64,000 nucleotides of DNA from Myxocyprinus asiaticus (lineage: Eukaryota > Chordata > Actinopteri > Cypriniformes > Catostomidae): assembly GCF_019703515.2 (NCBI RefSeq), contig NC_059372.1, positions 21,899,931 through 21,963,930 on the forward strand, read 5' to 3'. Below the pieces are notes generated by a model, which saw only the letters and a program-made list of their open reading frames with translations, made no database searches and had not been told where the DNA came from. Shown in pieces: positions 22,816 to 33,629 of the stretch; the first letter of the stretch is position 1; each line of letters starts with the position of its first letter. The position numbers and the translations under genes are program-made.

Positions 22816-23859
22816 CTAAGGGGCGGCTCCTGATGCCCTAACACATGAACAAAACACATAAAACATGGCATCATTTTCAAAGTTCAAAAGGGAGCTGGGG
22901 GGGGGGGTTCTTGAGGCATGGCTTGGCAGGGCATGGAGCATGGGATCAGGGCAGAGCCAGTGGGGGGTGGAGCCATGACAGGCTCGAGGGGCGGAGCCTT
23001 GAGAGGCGCGAGGGGTGGAGCCATGGAGAACTGGATACCCGGAGAGTAGCCGAAGACTCGAAGGGCCAGGGTGGAGCTGGAGGCAGGGAGGACCAAGGCG
23101 GCGCCGGAGGCTCAGAGGAGCAAGGCGGAGCTGGAGGATCGGAAGACTGAGGTGGAGCCGGTGGGACAGAGGACCTAGGTGGAGCCGTAGGAAAGGAGGT
23201 CCCCGGTGGAGCTGATGGATCGGAGGGACAAGGCATAGCCAGAGGATCAGAGAGCCAAGGTGGAGCCAAGTGACTGACTGACCAAGGTGGAGCTGGAGGG
23301 ACCCCGGTAAAGCTGACAGGCTGAAGGACCGCAGTGGAGTCGAGGGAACGTAGAGCCAAGGTGATGTCGAGCGATCGACAGGCCAAGGCGGAGTGCAAGG
23401 CTCGGAGGGTCTAGGCGGGGTCAGAGGGTTGAAAGTTCCCCTTGCCTGATCAGGAGAAAGCGTCCATAGGGTGGGTACAAGGGCGGGAACCATCTCCAGG
23501 TCCAACTGTTCAGATGTGGCCATGACATGGTGTGAAGCATACTCAGGCATGGCTGTGATGTGGCATGGAGCAGGCTCAGGCGTGGCTGTAATACGGCATG
23601 GAGCAGACTGAGGTGTTGCTGTGACATGGCATGGAGCAGGCTGAGTTATTGCTGTGACATGGCATGGAGCAGGCTGAGGCGTTGCTGTGACATGGCATAG
23701 AGCAGGCTGAGGCGTTGCTGTGACATGGCATGGAGCAGGCTGAGGCGTGGCTAATGATGGCGCTAGCTCAGCGACCATGACGAGGAACTCCGGTTCGGCG
23801 GCCATGACGTGGGACTCCGGCTCGACAGCTATGACGTGGGACTCCGGCTCGGCGACCAA
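22816..23859 (-). CDS. Repeat-rich proline ORF of the LTR element
   Basis: An open frame of 347 codons, and open further upstream without a Met. It starts with 9-residue repeats (AEPESHVMA type), then about eight 11-residue repeats (TPQPAPCHVTA type; 33 bp each in DNA), then a Pro/Leu/Ser-rich segment (APPWPS and LHLGP words). No domain is recognised. The repeats keep frame (27 and 33 bp units), which is what selection or simple in-frame slippage would both give. It may be an accessory protein or non-functional spacer; the antisense strand is also partly open, a warning against over-reading it. The neighbouring C-terminal pattern recurs at 762-998. Confidence 0.45.
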   Translation of the reverse strand: MVAEPESHVIAVEPESHVMAAEPEFLVMVAELAPSLATPQPAPCHVTATPQPALCHVTATPQPAPCHVTAITQPAPCHVTATPQSAPCRITATPEPAPCHITAMPEYASHHVMATSEQLDLEMVPALVPTLWTLSPDQARGTFNPLTPPRPSEPCTPPWPVDRSTSPWLYVPSTPLRSFSLSALPGSLQLHLGQSVTWLHLGSLILWLCLVPPIHQLHRGPPFLRLHLGPLSHRLHLSLPILQLRLAPLSLRRRLGPPCLQLHPGPSSLRLLSGYPVLHGSTPRASQGSAPRACHGSTPHWLCPDPMLHALPSHASRTPPPSSLLNFENDAMFYVFCSCVRASGAAP

Positions 23860-23920
23860 GACGTGGGACTCTGGATCGGCGGCCGCGACGTGGGACTCCG
23901 GCTCGGCGGCCGCGACGTGG
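23500..23920. repeat. Minisatellites of 33 bp and 27 bp
   Basis: At 23515-23755 tandem units of GCTGTGACATGGCATGGAGC plus 13 bases repeat about seven times; at 23771-23920 units of ATGACGTGGGACTCCGGCTC plus 7 bases repeat about five times. Both lie in the ORF above. Confidence 0.85.
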
Positions 23921-24803
23921 CAATTTTATTAACAAAAGTGAGATCCAATAACCCTAACTATAAACATGAACTAAACAAAACAAAAACATGAACTTGACTT
24001 AACTTGACTGTACTTGACTTGACTTGACTTAACATGACAATGTTACCAAACATAATACCTGACAAAGACAATGGAAAACTTGAGGGCTTAAATACATGGA
24101 CAAGGGGTAAAACAATGATGAGGGAACCAATGAACAGACAAAATCAAAATCAAAAATCAAATCAAATCACTTTTATTGTCACACAACCATATACACAAGT
24201 GCAATGGTGTGTGAAATTCTTGGGTGCAGTTCCGAGCAACATTGCAGTTGTGACAGTGATGAGACATATACCAATTTACAATAAACATCAGATTAACACA
24301 ACACAATTTAAAGTCTAATATACACATAATTACACACAACACAATATACAAATAATAACATACACGGTACAGTATACAATACACACAATATAGATACACA
24401 TTATTCAATAAAAAATGTATATATAGTATATATAGAATGTACAGTAGATTGTGTTGTACTGTATTGACATTCAGGCTGTCGGTTGATAGTAAGTTGTTAA
24501 GAGAGAATGTAATTTATGACAGTCCGGTGTGAGATATAAGAGTAAGGGTAATAAAGTGCAGTGCTGATGTATTTTGATCGTGGGAGATCAAGAGTTCAAA
24601 AGTCTGATTGCTTGGGGGAAGAAGCTATCATGAAGTTGGCTGGTGAAGACAGAACTGATAACAAGATAACAAGACAATAAACCAATGAAAACAAGACACA
24701 TGAACATGGAGGGAAACAGGAATCACATCACTGGGGAACCACATGACATAAACTTTCAAAATAAAAGACATGAAATACATGAACCAACAGAATAAACATG
24801 ACA
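23921..24803 (-). repeat. 5' LTR, truncated at inner edge and interrupted
   Basis: Aligns with 22441-22804 with few differences. It starts abruptly at CAATTTTATT, lacking the 63 bp that open the other LTR. A 506-bp LINE fragment interrupts it. Confidence 0.88.
24141..24646 (-). mobile_element. 5'-truncated LINE 3' end
   Basis: Interrupts the 5' LTR, flanked by AGACA (24136-24140, 24647-24651). Minus-strand 3' end carries repeated TGATTT units (24141-24170), then GACAATAAAAGTG, as in CR1/L2/Rex1-type LINE tails. Related wording occurs at the end of the larger LINE at 58168. It does not encode protein. Confidence 0.75.
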
Positions 24804-25269
24804 TTATGATCTAACATGAATTTTCTTGATAAAAAAAATGATCATGCCTGGTAACATGTGCATGTAAAATAGCTAGAAATAGCATTTTAGCTTAGCATAA
24901 AGCTGACAATTTACACAAGGTTTATTTCTATTTCTTGTGCTCCAAACTTACTTCAGACTTACTTCTCTGGCTGCTCATATGAATGTAACACATCATAAGA
25001 AAGTGTTTCACCACTGTTCAAATGCACTTTGGATCACATCATTTATATGTATAAATGTTTTCCATCTGAAAGGACTAAATATTAAATGAAACAAATGATA
25101 ATAAAATGCAGTATGCAATTTTGAATGCAGCAATCAAAATACTTTTTGAATGTAACTGTATTCTAATTACCAATTATTCAAACTGTAACTGTAGTGGAAT
25201 ACAGTTACTAATATTTTGTATTTTAAATACGTAATCTCGTTACATGTATTCCGTTGCTCCCCAACCCTG

Positions 25270-25965
25270 GACACAGAAACATTTTGAACAATATTGTACA
25301 CAGCAATATTCCTTTCCACACAACCAACAGTGGGGAGATGGGGAAAAGTGTTATGTGTCTCCAATCGAGCCTTCTTCAGAGCAGACCCGGAGGGAAAAGT
25401 GAGCTCTGCATTCCGCTTCAAAGGGCTGTGCCCGTCAGGAGCACGTTTGCTCACATTTGCTTTGGCAGTGGGCATGGGGCTTTTGGCTGGGCGCTGACTC
25501 AAAACAGAGCAGGAGCGAGCCAGCTGTGAAATGTTACTCCGTTTCAACATAAAATGTCTCATAGCCTGTGATTGTTGCTAAGTGACGTAATGCTCAGTAA
25601 ACTTATCCACAGATCTGCCGAAGAGGCCGGCTAGAATATCCAACAGAGTGGCTTTTTCCTTGTTACACATGTCTTTGAGGGTCAGTCAGATGTGATGATC
25701 CAGAACTACCAGGTTGCCCAATGACTTGCCAATGGCCTGTGCAGTGTGGAGCTCTTTGAAATGTCTCTGGATCGTAGCCTTGCTCGTCCATTTGCTTGAG
25801 GAGCTTGGCTTGAAAGACCTGGAGCACCGCCATCACATGGAGTGCTGAACGAGCTTGGCCCGCCACTGAGTATGCTCTTCCAGCCAGTGCGGACAGTGGG
25901 CACACAGTGCGGACAGCGGACGGCGGGATGTGTCTCTCGCACAAGGAACACTTACGGAACGACAT
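25270..25965 (-). pseudogene. DIRS gag-like ORF, broken
   Basis: From the ATG at 25965 the frame reads MSFRKCSLCERHI and then GRAYSVAGQARSALHVMAVLQVFQAKLLKQ, the region of fish DIRS gag that also appears at 52539-52480 (MAFLQVHQAKALKEL). After QGYDPETFQ the frame shifts; AIGKSLGNLVVLDHHI and FGRSVDKFTEHYV continue in another frame with a stop. A Lys/Pro-rich tail (SKRAPDGHSPLKR) follows at about 25520-25430. The 5' untranslated region holds a (TA)n run at 25998-26018. It would encode the particle protein. Confidence 0.7.
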
Positions 25966-26329
25966 CTTTAAAAAGACGCGAACACGTAAGCGATACTTTT
26001 ATATATATATATATATATTTATACACACAATATACAATATACAATTGCTTTGTAAGGATACACAACACCTGCCAAAGCGCTGCGGGGAATCAGGATGCTG
26101 AAGCATCCCGTTCACCAGCGAAGCGTCAAGCGGTGAGGCGGAGTGATGTTCGCCGGAGCACTGCAGGGGAGTGGAGAGTCTTCTCGCTGCCGTGAAGATT
26201 CCACCCTCTGACTCATGTAGTCAATGGTGAAGCAGTAGGGGGATTCTATACGAGAGATGAATCGCTGTCTTGAAGGAAGAAAATTCTGAGGAATGGTGTT
26301 TGTGCATCTGCTTTCATAGCAGACAGCTT

Positions 26330-26475
26330 AGCACCTAAAAGGGCGGAGCTCAAACACCATAGCCAATATTAGAATATTGGCATTATTGTAGAGAGGTTTC
26401 AACTAGGTCGTGTGGAAGGACAACTCCCCATATGCGTTAGCACGCAACGTCAAATGTACTAAGTTGTAAGGGAAC
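26330..26475. repeat. DIRS right inverted terminal repeat
   Basis: Inverse of 20069-20215; includes CCAATATTAGAATATTGG and CCATATGCGTTAGCACGC. Confidence 0.8.
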
Positions 26476-26511
26476 TATTCTTTAAGGCTTAGATTAAGTA
26501 GAAATAGCTAC

Positions 26512-26727
26512 TTAAAGGTATAGTTCACCCAAAAATGAAAATTCTCTCATCATTTATCCTCATGCCATCCCAGATTTGTTTGACTTTCATTCATCTGTTG
26601 AACACAAATTAAGATTTTTAGAAGAATATCTCTATGTAGGTCCACATAATGCAAGTGAATGGTGATCAGGCCTTTGAAGCTCCAAAAGCACATAAAGGCA
26701 GCATAAACATAATCCATCAGACTCCTA
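26512..26727. mobile_element. TTAA MITE, left half only
   Basis: TTAAAGGTATAGTTCACCCA to AATCCATCAGACTCC, matching the first third of 39703-40328; the right half is lost. Confidence 0.75.
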
Positions 26728-28020
26728 TTTGTAGGTTACTACTTTTTAAGATTTGCTAGCTGCTAATAAGATATATGTTTTAGAGTGTACCAATTGCTTG
26801 CATGTTTAAGAAGTTCATTCATTTTGTTTTCATGTACACTGAAAGAGAGCTTTTACATACTCAACTTCAAAGGGATTAGCTATTTGAAAATGGACCTAAT
26901 AGGTGACCACTGTTTGTCCTTAATCTCTGCTTCTGTCTTTGAGGGTAATATGAGGTGTCTGTCCTCCCTTAAAGAGCACGGCATCATTTGCATTCCCCCT
27001 CTCTGTGATTTCCTGTCAGATTCAAAGCTGTCTATGGATTTATGTTCTTCTCTTTCATTTCATTCTTCTCAAAAAGGTTGATTGTGTTCAACCTGTTTAA
27101 TTTCAGACTGAAATTAAAGGACTGTGCAGGAGAAAAAAAAAAAAACAGGCACATCCTCACTGTGAGATTTAAAATTTTGGAAATGTGAAATTGACTGTGT
27201 TTTGCTTTTAGACCACTTGTTATTATGAGTTTTACATTTGAAATATTCTATTGCCTTACTGGTTTCAAACAGACAATATTAGTAACAAGTGAGGGAAAAA
27301 AGTACTTTATGTGGTAACATTTAAATTAACTGGTTTGAATCAAGTCAAAAATATTATTTAACATCACTTAATCAACCTGAATATATTACGTTACACCAAC
27401 AAAACCAATTTTAAGCATTAGATCAGGTAGAAATAGCTCCTTAAGGTAACAATTGCAGGTTACCATTTTTTACATTGTGGCATTTAAATGGCTTTTTAGC
27501 AAACATGTTGCTAATTTGAAATCTTGTTTTCAATGTTCCTTCTTGAATCACATCTAAAATTCCACATTAAGCCATTCAGTTAAGTAAAATGTTTAACTAA
27601 AATAAAGCTTAATTTAACATCAGCTGTGTCTCCAAGATGATACTACTACAGTATATCTGAAATATGTTCTGTCCTCCAAGAGGTACCTGTTAAACGAGAT
27701 TAATTAGTATGCATGCACATGAAGACATTTGATTACAGAGGTTTACAAAACTAATGGAGAAAATATCATTCTCTTTAAGCTTTATCCAGGGTTGGGTGCA
27801 TTTCCTGTGGGGTCATGTTATATTTGCTGGCTGTCTAGGTTATGTTTTATGTATGTGAAGATAAACTCTCATTTTCTATTTTTACAGTGGATCACGGTGC
27901 TACAAATTATGACTACATATCAGAAAGGAACTATGTTGATAGTGGATTTTATTCCATTTTAACATTTACATTTAACATAAATTATATACACTAAGTGCAA
28001 ATAGTGACAGATGCTATTTG
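26728..28020. other. Unassigned DNA with a dispersed repeat
   Basis: 27300-27480 carries the GGTAACAATTGCAGGTTACC and GATCAGGTAGAAATAGCTCC words of the repeat also seen at 3777 and 19760. No gene was recognised. Confidence 0.5.
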
Positions 28021-28345
28021 CCCCCTTATTTAAATTTCAACATACAGAATAGAGGCATCCCACAGACACCCTACACAGTATAGAGGAGTCCCACAGATAC
28101 CCTACACCAACCCCTACCCCTTAACCTAACCCTAACCTTCCCTTATAAAAATTAACTATGGTTTTAATAGAGTAACCATAGTATCCATGGTATTTTTTAG
28201 TAAAACCATAAAAAACCACAAAATTAGACATGGTTATTATATTAACACCATATTGCTGTAGTAATACCGTGGTTAATTGTATTTAAACTATGTTTTCCAC
28301 CAAAAAACATGGTTACTACAATATTACTGAAATAAAACCATTGTT
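28021..28345. repeat. Self-complementary ACCATGGT-type repeat
   Basis: Begins with near-duplicate CCCACAGACACCCTACAC and CCCACAGATACCCTACACC, then CTTAACCTAACCCTAACC, then many AACCATG/CATGGTT words in both orientations to 28345. It is probably a decayed non-coding TIR element. Confidence 0.55.
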
Positions 28346-29913
28346 AATTTGCCAAGATCAAAAATGTCTATAAACTCCTGACCTTTAGAGTGACCAAATC
28401 ACTGTGATGAAATTAACCTTTATAATCATTTTTATTTAATATTTATAAATAGTACTAAAGGAAATTTTAAGACTAAAGACAGGAAACAGGGTGGGACAAA
28501 GTGGGACAAAAGGCGGATTCGATCACAGGTCATCCGCATGAAAACAAGCACATCCACATGGTGCACTTTGTCTCAATTTCTGTTTCCACCGGACTGTAGA
28601 GCACAGCAATCTGGTTCTGGAAGTAAAAATCCCATACATTTTTCCATAGACAAATTGATTTTCAACAAGAATTAAAAACCTTTTAATACAGACCTACTGT
28701 GAGCTACGAGGTTGTTCATCGATGGTATATGCTTCTGTTGATCATCACCCATGGTACTGAAAAAAATCCCTTACCAATCAGAGAACCGCATCCAACATAG
28801 CCTGTGAAACGTGATGTACTGTGAATGATGCAACCAAGTCAGTCTCCCTTCACCTATTTTTTTACCCATATATTTGTACATATCAGAATATTTTGCAATA
28901 AACGTAAAATATATTGTTTCTAGACTTATAATCAGCAAATTATAAGTTTGAATCAATTGTTTTATATGTCATATGGGAGAAATCCCATTTATTTGAATTT
29001 GTTTATTTTTTGTATATTGTGTATGGTGTTTTCTCTTTTTGTGTGTTTTTTTTTTTGTTTGTTTTTCACATGTTATGTTTGTGGTGTGCACTGATTTTCC
29101 ACCTTAATTAGGACTCAATTAATGTGATAATTGAGTGTCAATACTCGTCATCTCTTCCCCCAATGGCAGCAGACTTTCAATAAGCACCTCCCCTGGAGCA
29201 CCTTATGGTAGGTGCCAGCCATACGCTCCAGCCCTTTAAATAGGACCTGTAGGACAACACCCAAGTGTTCCTCTTCCAGTTTGAGCACTGATGTGGCTCC
29301 AGACAATCTGCCTTGCACCCAATGCTGTTGCTGTCGCTGTCCTTTCTCCTCTCTGATTGATGTGGTTGCTTCCTCCGTGCTGTGGGGATTGTCAACTGGT
29401 TCGCTTTGATATGCTCAGCCTGTTCTGACTGATAGTTAGATTTGTCTGCTCCTGGTTTATGGGTGAATGTTGTGAGATACCATAAAGGGGGAAACGAGTT
29501 TGATTGGAGACCTAAGATTCCTTCTATATCTGCTGTGGCACTGGATAGTGGATGTCTTTATTTGCTTCTGCTCTAGAACTACCAGCTGAACTGTGTGAAA
29601 CTTGTCATTGCATGATAAGACTGACTGGGTTGTTGGCATGTGCGATCTGGACTGAGGAGAGGACTGTTGCACTAGACATTGCCCTTGGACTTCATGAAAG
29701 GCTTCCTTTTTAATGAGTGATCATTTTTAGTTTGTTTTAATCTTTGTATGATTACTGTTGTTTGCTTAAGTCTCTTTGACTTGTGTTTGTGATGCTCGCA
29801 CCATTTTAAAGAACCTGTTTTTTTCCAATACTGTGAGTCTCAGCTCTCCAATTGGGTGGTGTAGTTGGCTACACTAGTTGTGGGTCCAAATTTGCAAAAC
29901 CACCCCACATATA
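28346..29913. other. Unassigned DNA, LTR-like at 29150-29870
   Basis: No protein domain is seen. Around 29800-29870 AAAGAACCTG...GTGAGTCTCAGCTC resembles the end of an LTR, but no second copy or clear TG start was found. T-runs lie near 29048. Confidence 0.35.
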
Positions 29914-31060
29914 CACTGCCTGGCCAAAATAAGTCTCATACTCTAATATTTTGTTGGACCGCCTTTAGCTTTGATTATGGCATGCATTTGTGGCATTGTT
30001 TCAACAACCTTATCCATTGTCGCAACATAGATTTTCATCCAGAGTTACATTAATTTGACTGAGATCTTGTATTGATGACGGAAGAGTCGAACCACTCCGT
30101 AAAGTGTTCTCCAGCACATCCTAAAGACTTTCAATGAGGTTAAGGTCAGGACTCTGTGGTGGCCAATTAATGTGTGGAAAATGATTCCTCATGCTCCCTG
30201 AACCACTCTTTCACAATTTGAGTCCGATGAATCCTGGCATTATCGTCCTGGAATATGCCTTTGCTGTCAGGGAAGAAAAAAAATCCATTGATGGTATAAC
30301 CTGGTCATTCAGTACATTCAGGTTGTCAGTTGACTTCATTTTATTACTGCATGACATTGCTGAGCCTAGACCTGACCAATAGAAGCAATTCCAGATCATA
30401 ACACTGCCTCCAGAGGCTTGTACAGTGGACACTATGCATGACGGGTGCATCGCTTCATGCACTTCCATTCTTACCCTGACACACCCATCGCTTTGGAATT
30501 GGGTAAATCTGGACTCATCAGATCACATGACCTTTTTCCATTGCTCCACAGTCCAATCTTATGCTCGTTAGCAAATTGAAAGTTTTTTCCGATTAGCCTC
30601 ACTAACAAGTGACTTTCTTGTGGCCACACAGCTGTTTAGACCCAATCCTGTAAGTTATTTTCACTATTAAACATAGCCATGAGTTATACTGTTTTTTTTT
30701 TTCTCTGATCTTGATCATTCAAGAATTTTTTTTCGACCACATTTGTTCCATGAAGCTGATGGTTCACCACTATCCTTCCAGGTTTTAATAATGCATTTAA
30801 TTAATCTCCTTGGTTGTTGTCTGCTTGATGCAGGCCAGTAATTTGCCTCTTCTGAAACACAGTAACATCTTTCCACGACCACAGGATACGTATTCTGACA
30901 AGGTTGTTTAAGAAATGAGAAGCTACACACTGCATCAGTTAGGGTTAAAAAGAATTGTTGCCAGCTGAAACATTAATCACTGCAATAATGATCCAATCAT
31001 AGGCTCTTAAGTATCTGCTTATTTAAATCCAAACAGCAATTTTTATTTTTTTTGGCCCAT
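29914..31060 (-). mobile_element. Decayed Tc1 transposon
   Basis: Left terminus CACTGCCTGGCCAAAATAAG after TA; a poor right counterpart TTTTTTGGCCC near 31048-31058. The interior reads as an antisense Tc1 transposase over its whole length with many stops and frameshifts. Confidence 0.8.
29935..30930 (-). pseudogene. Tc1-like transposase, multiply broken
   Basis: Minus-strand pieces in family order: 30930-30715 (ANYWPASSRQQPRRLIKCII and SWNKCGRKK, the DNA-binding N-terminus), 30468-30211 (ASGGSVMIWNCFYW, catalytic core strand), about 30210-30110 (SPDLNLIESL, the Glu motif of DD34E) and about 29960-29935 (IKAKGGPTKY, the usual C-terminus). The first two aspartate motifs are decayed or out of frame. 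In life it would cut the element out at its inverted repeats and insert at TA. Confidence 0.8.
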
Positions 31061-31755
31061 CATTTTTTATTTTTTATTGCATCATTCGCAGTGCTTCATG
31101 GGATTGTAGTCCGTGCCCTCATGAAAAATGGTAAATACACAGTCTTGTATCTTTGTCTTTTTGTTTGATTTTTAAATAATTTTTGTTTCAAATCAAAGTT
31201 TGTATTGTTGAGATTCACCTCGAAGCTGGTTGCTTTGGAACTCCTTTCTGGAGGATCTTATGAAAAGCCTATGCAAAAAATGAATAGGAAAAAACAGGCA
31301 GGCACTGTTGCGTTTTATTGGAATGCAAATAGCCATGCTGTGTGGCAGGTGCTATTTACACCTATAAATTTAAATGTATTGTGTGTTTATAAACACACAC
31401 ACCACTTCCATCTGTGCCATTAGACAAGTCCTTAGCTGATTAGCATGGATTTGAATCAACAGCCTCTTATGCCATGTGACAGCCAGACTGAAAGCAGCTG
31501 AACACCTGCAGGAGTGGCCCTGTAATTTCACAGACTTATTACTGATGATGTTGATTTGCACAAAATAACCATAATCTTGAAATTCACTTCAGTATTTAGT
31601 AATGAGAGGGGGGGAATTATTTCTGGGTGAAAAAATTAAGGACAATAAGATGTATTCATTTGACAAACTCAATTGAAAACAATGTTTATTTTTGCAAACA
31701 GCTTTCCCAAATAAAAAGACTGGTATACCAATTAACCATATAAAAACTATAAAAA
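31061..31755. other. Unassigned DNA
   Basis: No gene or repeat boundary was recognised. Confidence 0.4.
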
Positions 31756-32785
31756 TGTTGGGCCTCATGTATTCAGATAGAAGACAAAGGCAGGCCTAAC
31801 ACAGTCGTAAAAACCTAACTCAAGCCCCCATATTCCAAGTCATAAATCTTACTGATAAAAATCACGCCAAAATCAAACAAAGGGAGTCCAAAACAGACTA
31901 CAAATCCATGAAGCCTCGCTCACTAAAGGATCGAACTCTCAACTCCTATTGAATGAGGCACACAACAGAACGTCACCTCAAACCATGACATCATCAGGAG
32001 TTGAAACACCTCTGAAATGCTTTCGAGATTTGCTTCCAGCGACTTTGCTTGCAGTGTGTGGACGCAGTTCAACGCTGCTCTCATGTGCAACCTTGTGGCA
32101 CAAGGAAGTAATGTCCGATTTGAAACTGTAGCCATACAATCTCCATCTCGCTGGACGAGTTGAGATTACTCTGTGTTCAACCGAACACTCTAACGGATCC
32201 GAAGGAGACCGCCGAGCAATTCGCATCTTCATCCGTTTGCCTACAGAAGTGAAGAGATTAAAGATTTCTCTTCCATCTTCAATCAAGTCAACATTTCTGA
32301 GTTCTCCGCCAGCCCACCGAGAATAAACAGCCATACCGCCCGCCGACAGAGCGAGGAAACGGCCTCCCGTCATCACCCGAGCCTCAAGGAACTGGGTCAG
32401 AGTTGAAGGATGGAGGAAAACACATTCTACCTGTGTCCTCATGCGATTCAAGTAAGAGGTTTACGTCTGGGCAGAGATAGAATATTATAGTGTGTTATTC
32501 TTGTGTTTCAAGGTTTTTGCTTGTACAGTTTACGGACCGCCATGTCCGCTCATTATTAATACTCGGTATTAATTATCACAAATTTGTTTTGTTGTATTGT
32601 GGTCCAACCAAATTGGATTGTTGTGCAATTTCGCCATCGCGGGTGAGACAGCAACTGAGTTCATCCATTAAAGAGTCAAATAACGTGGGACTTTTATGAG
32701 CCATCCACCGCGTCTCTGAGTGATAAACTGACAGTTGTTTTCTCTCCCACTATCGTGAAATCGGCTTTAGAGCTGCCACTTAATT

Positions 32786-32790
<5 letters not shown>

Positions 32791-32836
<46 letters not shown>

Positions 32837-32875
32837 TAACCACACACCCACACACACCCACACACACACACACAC
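32791..32875. repeat. (CT)n and (CA)n microsatellites
   Basis: About 20 CT units, then TACTAACC, then a CACACC/CA run. Copy 1 of the element has only a short GA and TG run at this place. Confidence 0.9.
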
Positions 32876-33229
32876 ACCTTATGTGTTATAGGATTATTTT
32901 TTTTCCATATCTAATCATATCACTGTTTAGTTTGTAGTTGTATGTCGGAAGTTTATTGACTGCATTGTATTACTTATTAATTGATATTACTGCATAAATA
33001 AACTTTTGTTTATATTACAAAGAGAAGTGTTTTGGTTTGTTTTGCATACGCCTGTGTCATGCTGACGGGATGTCAGTGCTCGGATTCAAACCTTCATTCA
33101 TTGTTTTTTTTTCCGGAAAATCGATATTCTTCGGATGTCGATTTTCCTAAGAAAACAATCTAATATCGAGACTGTTTTACTATTTGGTTATTAGTCCCTG
33201 ATTCCAGGGTGGTGCCCCGTCAGCGTTAA

Positions 33230-33480
33230 TCCTTATTAACATTCTATTGATTTTTGATAATTGATAATTATCTTTGATGGTTGTTGAATTTGAATGATCA
33301 ATAAGCTAGTGTTAATTTTAATTAATATTTCATCGATGTTAACAATTAACGATTATCTTTGATAATTGTTGATTTCAAAGGATTAAAAAAGCTAACATTG
33401 ATTCTCATCAATGTTCTCTTGATTTTAATAATTAATAATTATCTTTGATAATTATTAATTATTGCTAATAACCAAACTTG
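33230..33480. repeat. Tandem AT-rich palindromic units of about 85 bp
   Basis: Three imperfect units each contain AATTATCTTTGATAATT-type text (near 33265, 33350, 33438) next to a TTGAT or TCATCGATG word. The same array is inverted at 17640-17930 in copy 1. Confidence 0.75.
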
Positions 33481-33629
33481 CTCCTAAACGTAGCACACTA
33501 CATTTACTGGAACCCCATATGAGGTTTTAATGAGTTAGATTAATTATTTCTGATAGTAACACTGATCTAAACAACCAGTAAAGCCCTACAAAAACTAGTT
33601 CCCCTTCCGTCACTCACTCGACGTCATCG

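Larger units (their letters stand above)
22378..24803 (-). mobile_element. Non-autonomous LTR retrotransposon with TTATG duplication
   Basis: Direct repeats of about 0.4 kb bound a 1.1-kb interior: 22378-22804 (3' LTR on the minus strand) and 23921-24803 (5' LTR, interrupted by a LINE fragment). The element ends TGTAACGTTG and AACATGACA and is flanked by identical 5-bp TTATG (22373-22377, 24804-24808). The polypurine tract is the complement of AACCCCCCCAC at 22806-22816. There is no gag, protease, RT or integrase, only a repeat-rich ORF. The 5' LTR lacks 63 bp at its inner edge together with the primer-binding site. Confidence 0.9.
21987..25269. mobile_element. hAT-type element with 8-bp duplication
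   Basis: Termini CAGGGTTGGGAGGG and CTCCCCAACCCTG are inverted. Flanking octamers are CACACAGA (21979-21986) and GACACAGA (25270-25277), one mismatch. The subterminal regions are rich in TGTATTCC and ATTACAGA words, as in non-autonomous hAT elements of fish. It inserted into the DIRS copy and was itself entered by the LTR element at 22378-24803. No transposase is present. An inner hairpin (22242-22255 with 22259-22272, 14 bp perfect, spacer GAA) is seen. Confidence 0.85.
20069..26475 (-). mobile_element. DIRS-type retrotransposon, deleted and interrupted
   Basis: Inverted terminal repeats face each other: left about 20069-20215 and right about 26330-26475, sharing GCGTGCTAACGCATATGGGG and GAAACCTCTCTACAATAATG. 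On the minus strand the order is gag-like (25965 down to about 25270), N-terminal pol (about 21986-21640), tyrosine recombinase (about 21620-20670), then a region near 20325-20420 that repeats the terminal sequence (TTCCCTTCGTCTCAGGG, TTCCCTTACGACTCAGTA), consistent with the internal complementary region of DIRS elements. Such elements replicate by reverse transcription and integrate with a tyrosine recombinase instead of a DDE integrase. Most of the reverse transcriptase and RNase H are deleted. A hAT element at 21987-25269 splits it. Confidence 0.85.
31756..33590. mobile_element. 1.84-kb TGT...ACA element, copy 2 (inverted to copy 1)
   Basis: Starts TGTTGGGCCTCATGTATT and ends GTAAAGCCCTACA, the exact inverse ends of 17522-19360, with colinear similarity throughout. 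Flanked by AAAA (31752-31755 and 33591-33594), again a 4-bp duplication though in a low-complexity site. It contains a 157-codon minus-strand ORF (32451-31978) whose last 68 codons have a close counterpart at 18934-19140, a (CT)n microsatellite (about 32791-32832, much longer than in copy 1), AATAAA at 32996 and a tandem array at 33230-33480. No known protein domain. Confidence 0.8.

Noticed and set aside
23500..23930. Regularly spaced repeats resembling a CRISPR array
   Set aside because: Units are contiguous 27-bp and 33-bp minisatellites without variable spacers, inside an LTR element of a eukaryote.
28120..28140. Telomere-like CCTAACCCTAACC words
   Set aside because: Only two or three units, inside a dispersed repeat; not an interstitial telomere array.
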